64,000 nucleotides of DNA from an uncultured Acetatifactor sp. (GTDB lineage Bacteria; Bacillota; Clostridia; Lachnospirales; Lachnospiraceae), in the NCBI GenBank assembly GCA_910589035.1, contig CAJUSI010000020.1, positions 29,972 through 93,971 on the forward strand. The letters run 5' to 3'. Both the position numbers and the translations under genes were made by a program. Below the pieces are notes generated by a model, which saw only the letters and a list, made by a program, of their open reading frames with translations, did no database searches and had not been told where the DNA came from. This document shows positions 60,385 to 64,000 of the stretch, piece after piece (position 1 is the first letter of the stretch; every line of letters starts with the position of its first letter).

Positions 60385-61581
60385 TCAGGCACCCAACAGA
60401 CTCTGGTCAAAAGCGAAGAGGGCTTCGTTGATCTCAAAGACATTGTAATTCCCGTTTTCTATAAAATATTCGATGATGATATCGAATTTGTTGGAATGGG
60501 AGAGGGCAAAGCCCGCCTTCATGAGCATGTCCTTCATCTCCGCAAGGGGCAGCTCCAGGGCGATGGCAAAGGCGATGACCGTGGGCTTGCTGGGCTTATA
60601 CAGCCGGTCGCTGCGGATTTTGGAGAAAAGCTTGCGGTCTATATTGGCCTTTTTATAGCACTGGGCATCGGTCATGCCGGATTCGTCGATCTTGCGGAGC
60701 AGCATCTCCGTGAAGCTTTCGTCCATCTGCCTGAGGGCGTCGTCCAGGGATGCGGGTTTCTTCCGGCGGAAAAGGCCAGAGGATCTCTGCTTCCCGGCGG
60801 CAGGGGCGGGGAACGACGCCGCGGGAGTCGGGGACAGGGAGGCTTCCTGGGAAAGCGGGGCCGAGGGGGCCGGCGGCAGGGAGGCGCCCGGCAGGGGTGA
60901 AGTCTCTGCGGAAAGCGGAGTCCCAGACACCCCGGAAGGCCTTTGGGGCATAGGGATTTCCGGGTGGAGGGCAGTCCTGGATCTCCGGGAAGGCTTCGAG
61001 AGCAGGGGGAAATTCTCCATGGAGTGCCTGCGGCTGGATTCGCCGCTGTGGGCATCCGCATAGCGGTCGTCTATGTATTCGGCGATATCCGCGAAGAGCA
61101 CCGCCCCGATTTCATAGGATTTTCGGTCGAAAATCACCAGATAGACCGTCATCTCATTTTCCAGCAGGAATTCCCCGATGGCAGCGGTGGCCACATGCAG
61201 GGCCTCATCCCTGGGATAACCGTAGATCCCGGAGGAAATAAGGGGGAAGGCCACGGATTCGCAGGCGTACTCCTTTGCCAGGGCGAGGGAGGTGCGGTAG
61301 CAGGAAATCAGCTTTTCCCGTTCTCCCTGCCTGCCGTCTATCCAGCGGGGACCCACCGCATGAATGACATATTTGCAGGGAAGCTTCCCCGCCCCCGTGA
61401 TTTTGGCGCTGCCGGTTTTGCAGCCCCCCAGAGTCCTGCATTCGGCGAAGAGCCCGGGGCCTGCGGCGCGATGGATACAGCCGTCCACTCCGCCCCCGCC
61501 CAGGAGGGATTCGTTGGCGGCATTGACAATAGCGTCCACCTTCATTCGGGTGATATCGTTTCGGACAATTTGTAATGGCAT
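60385..61581 (-). CDS. Macrodomain protein with C-terminal HTH-like domain
   Basis: A 398-aa fusion. Residues 1-170 form a macrodomain with VDAIVNAANESLLGGGGVDGCIHRAAG and PLISSGIYGYPRDEAL, the canonical ADP-ribose loops. About 180-290 is a Pro/Ser-rich disordered linker, and the last 110 residues are a helical XRE-like region (MTDAQCYKKANIDRKLFSKI, SKPTVIAFAIALELPLAEMKDML). The macro type resembles O-acetyl-ADP-ribose/protein-ADP-ribose deacylases. GGGAGG precedes the chosen ATG. A strong promoter drives it together with the VWA gene. Confidence 0.9.
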   Translation of the reverse strand: MPLQIVRNDITRMKVDAIVNAANESLLGGGGVDGCIHRAAGPGLFAECRTLGGCKTGSAKITGAGKLPCKYVIHAVGPRWIDGRQGEREKLISCYRTSLALAKEYACESVAFPLISSGIYGYPRDEALHVATAAIGEFLLENEMTVYLVIFDRKSYEIGAVLFADIAEYIDDRYADAHSGESSRRHSMENFPLLSKPSRRSRTALHPEIPMPQRPSGVSGTPLSAETSPLPGASLPPAPSAPLSQEASLSPTPAASFPAPAAGKQRSSGLFRRKKPASLDDALRQMDESFTEMLLRKIDESGMTDAQCYKKANIDRKLFSKIRSDRLYKPSKPTVIAFAIALELPLAEMKDMLMKAGFALSHSNKFDIIIEYFIENGNYNVFEINEALFAFDQSLLGA

Positions 61582-61677
61582 AATGACCTCCCGGACTGCC
61601 CGCGGCAGATACGGCTCTGCTTCCTGAAGAATGCAGCCGCGGCAGTCCTGTATGTGAAACAGGTTTTCCTGCATTCT

Positions 61678-61706
61678 ATTATAGTGACTCTTACCTCTCC
61701 TGACAA
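61678..61706 (-). promoter_or_regulatory. Promoter of the macrodomain-HTH/VWA operon
   Basis: Minus strand: TTGTCA (61701-61706), 17-base spacer, perfect TATAAT (61678-61683), about 95 bases before the macrodomain start. Confidence 0.8.
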
Positions 61707-61808
61707 GGCATAGCTGCCAATCTGAATTAATTTCGCTGTAGCCTTTATCCGAGCAGCTTTTCACCTGCCTATATGATTTAATATCACTTGAATTTCCCCC
61801 CTTTTATA

Positions 61809-61835
61809 TTGACAAAATGCTTGGGGGGGTAAAAT
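61809..61835 (+). promoter_or_regulatory. Promoter-like element with a G7 tract in a short spacer
   Basis: TTGACA (61809-61814), 15-base spacer ending in seven G (61823-61829), TAAAAT (61830-61835). A six-C tract lies just upstream (61796-61801). The spacer is two bases shorter than optimal, so gain of two G would make a near-consensus promoter. It lies about 75 bases before the lipoprotein gene. Confidence 0.55.
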
Positions 61836-61907
61836 TATTCGAGTGAGCAAAAGTATAAACTGCCTTTTTATCACTTTGACGTAAAATGCTCAATCAGGGA
61901 GGAAAAT

Positions 61908-62101
61908 ATGAGAGCTAAGAAGATTACTTTTTGGGGGATATTGATTACAACAATGTTATTTTGGGCAGTTGCGGCAAGCTGACCGAACCGGCAAATGCGG
62001 AACCGGCAGAGACAGTAAAAGAGGCGGACGCAGATGAAAATGTGGCACGCGTAGAAGATGCCGGCAATTCTGCACCTGCCGCAACAGAAGAGCCCATATA
62101 A
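61908..62101 (+). pseudogene. Small lipoprotein gene interrupted by a one-base frameshift
   Basis: AGGGAGG precedes an ATG whose frame reads MRAKKITFWGILITTMLFW and stops after 24 codons (TGA 61980-61982). Adding one T to the TTTT at 61959-61962 would give a lipobox LFLGSC, followed in the next frame by GKLTEPANAEPAETVKEADADENVARVEDAGNS in pieces, ending at TAA 62099-62101. So the intact form is an approximately 63-aa acidic lipoprotein with signal peptide. It could be phase-variable, decayed, or a sequencing error. Confidence 0.7.
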
Positions 62102-62112
62102 AATCTCTCTTG

Positions 62113-62934
62113 TTATTTCATCACCCCTTTTTTCTTAGCGTAGTCGCAAATAAAAGAAGCAAACGCTAATATTAACAAGATAAAAACAGACAGCATATCC
62201 CAAATATCAAGGATAGGCTCTGCTATCATTTTTGATAGCATTATATTGATGATAAACATAAATGGAATTGCTAATAAAAAAACAATTCCTAAAGCAATCA
62301 GTTTTCTTGTTTTCCCAATGCGGTTAAAAACCACTGCTATTATCCATAGGAAAATGACGGAAGCGATCGCCGCAGCAACGCCAACTGAAAATATTTCTTT
62401 TACTTTTATCAAGCTGCTTAATAAAAATAAATACGGAATAATAAAAACGCTGAACGATATGAAACTTACCATGATTCCCTTCTTTCCCAGTATGATACTT
62501 GGAAAAGCTATGACCCATGCAAAAACAATGGAACTGACCGGGATTAGCGACCATGTTAAATTGCCGGATATTGCAACATTGCAAATAAGACATACCATAA
62601 TCCCTGTCAAAAGTGTCCCTGAAAATAAAATTGAAATAATCACATTCTTTGCCATGTTATTTTCATCTTTTCTTTTCAGAGCAATCAAATTTTCATCTGC
62701 CTTTTTTTCATAACTTTCCATGTCAATTTCCTCCCCGCTTAACAACTCGTTTACTGTGATTCCCAATATTTCGCAAAGCTCTAACATTATAGAGGAATCG
62801 GGCATACTTTTACCTGTTTCCCATTTAGATACCGCCCTATCTGTAATGTTCAATTTTTCTGCCAACTGTGCCTGAGTTAGTTTTTTCTCTTTACGGCATT
62901 TGGCAATAAATTTTCCAATCTCTGTCTGATTCAT
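62113..62934 (-). CDS. XRE-family regulator with C-terminal membrane domain
   Basis: A 273-aa protein. Residues 1-65 are an XRE helix-turn-helix (FIAKCRKEKKLTQAQLAEKL, then DRAVSKWETGKSMPD). The rest has about six hydrophobic helices (about 95-265), so it is a membrane-bound transcription factor. The gene is AT-rich compared with its surroundings, suggesting transfer. The start is placed at the Met before NQTEIGK, with AAAGGAG upstream; the Met one codon earlier is equally possible. Two copies of a CCAATGG-centred palindrome lie 55-91 bases upstream and may be its operators. Confidence 0.88.
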   Translation of the reverse strand: MNQTEIGKFIAKCRKEKKLTQAQLAEKLNITDRAVSKWETGKSMPDSSIMLELCEILGITVNELLSGEEIDMESYEKKADENLIALKRKDENNMAKNVIISILFSGTLLTGIMVCLICNVAISGNLTWSLIPVSSIVFAWVIAFPSIILGKKGIMVSFISFSVFIIPYLFLLSSLIKVKEIFSVGVAAAIASVIFLWIIAVVFNRIGKTRKLIALGIVFLLAIPFMFIINIMLSKMIAEPILDIWDMLSVFILLILAFASFICDYAKKKGVMK

Positions 62935-62988
62935 CATTTTTTCTCCTTTCGCCTTGAATGATACACCTGACTGTATGTTTTTCACACG

Positions 62989-63025
62989 AACCAATGGTTG
63001 GATTGGGGAGATTCAACCATTGGTT
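62989..63025. promoter_or_regulatory. Paired palindromic sites upstream of the XRE gene
   Basis: AACCAATGGTTG (62989-63000) and CAACCATTGGTT (63014-63025) are mutual inverted repeats, and each half is itself almost palindromic. Centres are 25 bases apart. Likely operator for the adjacent regulator. Confidence 0.6.
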
Positions 63026-63353
63026 GGGAAGCCCTTTTTGTCGTTTTCTGTATCATTTTATCATATGGCTGTGAATTTTTCTATTTTGTGATTATGACAT
63101 ATAAAAAAGAATGAGAGGGGTTCCGGTGGCGGCTTTTTTGTCCCGGAATTTTGCCGATAATCGGACAAAAATGGGTGTTGAAAAAAGTGCGCGGGTGTGA
63201 TAATCTAAACTCAGGCAGATTTTCTATAGAAAAAGACTCTGATACTCAAAAAGGCAATTCTTGCAAATCGGAAAATTCCTGCTGAAAAATTCAAAAACCC
63301 AGGCGGGAGATTCCGTGGAACCTCCCGGAAAAATTGCAGAAGGGAGGGAAAGA
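63026..63353. other. Intergenic region with a promoter for the Rpn-type gene
   Basis: TTGAAA (63178-63183), 17-base spacer, TAATCT (63201-63206), about 150 bases before the gene at 63354. A small CCGAT-A-ATCGG hairpin lies at 63154-63164. Otherwise nothing recognised. Confidence 0.45.
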
Positions 63354-63869
63354 ATGGGAGAGAAAGACATTCTGGAAAAAAATTTGATGTCCTATGCCGA
63401 CGTATTCGCGGACTGCGAAAATGCGCTGGCGTACGGCGGGCGCAAGCGCCTGAAGGCGGAGGAGGTGCATCCGGCTCCAACGGAGAGCTTTTACCGGGGC
63501 AAAGATAAGGTACACAGCCAGTTCAGCGATGTAAGCGCCTATCTGGTGGAAAACGGAGAAATCAGACTGCAGTACATCATAGGGAATGAGACCGCTCTGG
63601 AGGGAAGGCAGGTGCTGCGGAAGGCTTCCTACCAGGGCGGCGCTTACCGGGCCCAGCTGGAATCCGAAAAGCCCGTGTACCCGGTGATCGGTATGGTGAT
63701 AGACTGGAGCCGGAAAGGGACCCGGATTCCTAAAAGTCTCCATGAACTGCTGCGGCGGGAAGGGGCGTCCCAGGAAGATCTGGAGTTGGTGGATGACGTA
63801 AAGCTGGCAGTTTACCACATGAACAATCTGTCCGCGGAGATTCGGGAAAGATTCACCAGTGAGATGTAA
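63354..63869 (+). CDS. Rpn-family PD-(D/E)XK nuclease/transposase-like protein, C-terminally truncated
   Basis: Resembles the N-terminal half of the Rpn (recombination-promoting nuclease, formerly transposase_31/YhgA-like) proteins of Lachnospiraceae: GEKDILEKNLMSYADVFAD, then PAPTESFYRG, LHSQF-like VHSQFSDVSAY, LQYIIGNET and VLRKASYQGGAYRAQ. Full-length relatives are about 270-330 aa; this one stops at 171 aa within NLSAEIRERFTSEM. A 36-bp hairpin begins at the stop codon. GGGAGGG precedes the ATG. It is probably a remnant of a mobile gene, and the nuclease core may still be complete. Confidence 0.75.
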   Translation: MGEKDILEKNLMSYADVFADCENALAYGGRKRLKAEEVHPAPTESFYRGKDKVHSQFSDVSAYLVENGEIRLQYIIGNETALEGRQVLRKASYQGGAYRAQLESEKPVYPVIGMVIDWSRKGTRIPKSLHELLRREGASQEDLELVDDVKLAVYHMNNLSAEIRERFTSEM

Positions 63870-63904
63870 TATGTAAAGGGTGGTTTCTGCCACCTAATAC
63901 ATAT
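63869..63904. repeat. 36-bp hairpin at the truncated end of the Rpn gene
   Basis: Nested arms ATATGTA/TACATAT (63869-63875 and 63898-63904) and GGGTGG/CCACCT around TTTCTG. It begins with the last base of the stop codon. Confidence 0.75.
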
Positions 63905-64000
63905 GACTGCGGCTCATTTGTGGTGAATTGAAAAGCAGTTATAGGAAAGGAGCAGAAAAAGCCTTATAACCGCTGAAAATCAACACAAAAAGGAGCTGAA

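Overview
The window looks like chromosomal DNA of an anaerobic gut Firmicute, most likely a Lachnospiraceae member. Grounds: pyruvate formate-lyase fermentation, T-box leaders, consensus sigma-A promoters with AAGGAGG ribosome sites, several TTG starts, MecA and CwlD, an indolepyruvate:ferredoxin oxidoreductase/aryl-CoA ligase cluster, and split transketolase. Genus and species cannot be fixed from the sequence alone. No rRNA, tRNA, CRISPR array or intact insertion sequence was seen.

Layout. 1-4.7 kb: pflB (which stops before the glycyl-radical domain), a small companion protein, a DUF1858 protein and mecA. 4.9-7.5 kb: two cell-wall enzymes (GH18 and CwlD-type amidase). 7.5-11.5 kb: a response regulator/ABC transporter/histidine kinase operon behind 37-bp tandem repeats. 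11.6-13.5 kb: an AT-rich patch with a SUKH-type immunity protein and a membrane-anchored Mrr-like nuclease. 13.5-24.4 kb: a DUF885 peptidase and carbohydrate genes (FGGY kinase, araD, two-part transketolase), then alcohol and aldehyde dehydrogenases and a nucleotide-sugar epimerase-like protein. 24.7-36 kb: a membrane amidase with an internally repeated cytoplasmic tail, rpe, a Met T-box with metG, a hydrolase, a GNAT enzyme, a YesL-like protein, an MsmX-type sugar ABC ATPase, a CdaR-type regulator and the SRP RNA. 36-46 kb: a radical SAM enzyme, a Zn-macrodomain protein beside a decayed SirTM gene, the ACT/paaK/iorAB cluster and tadA. 46-52.5 kb: an Ala T-box in front of a collapsed alaS, rhaM, a YhfC-family protein, a D-lactate dehydrogenase, a ParE/Phd toxin-antitoxin pair, fucU and a second copy of the small PFL-companion type of protein. 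52.5-59.4 kb: a LytTR two-component system and a heterodimeric ABC exporter whose upstream region carries a LytTR-type direct repeat. 59.5-64 kb: a VWA/macrodomain-HTH pair, a frameshifted lipoprotein gene with a G-tract in its promoter, an XRE membrane regulator and a truncated Rpn-family nuclease.

How the parts work together. PflB, D-lactate dehydrogenase and the alcohol/aldehyde dehydrogenases would handle pyruvate and redox balance. The FGGY kinase, AraD, transketolase halves and Rpe feed pentoses into the pentose phosphate pathway. RhaM and FucU interconvert anomers of rhamnose and fucose. IorAB, PaaK and the ACT protein form an aromatic 2-oxoacid fermentation module. The most unusual observations are the PFL without its radical domain, the probable LytTR operator of the ABC exporter, the VWA/macro-HTH operon, the possibly phase-variable lipoprotein, and two clear gene ruins (sirTM and alaS). 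Minisatellites of 36-37 bp with unrelated sequences occur at three intergenic sites.
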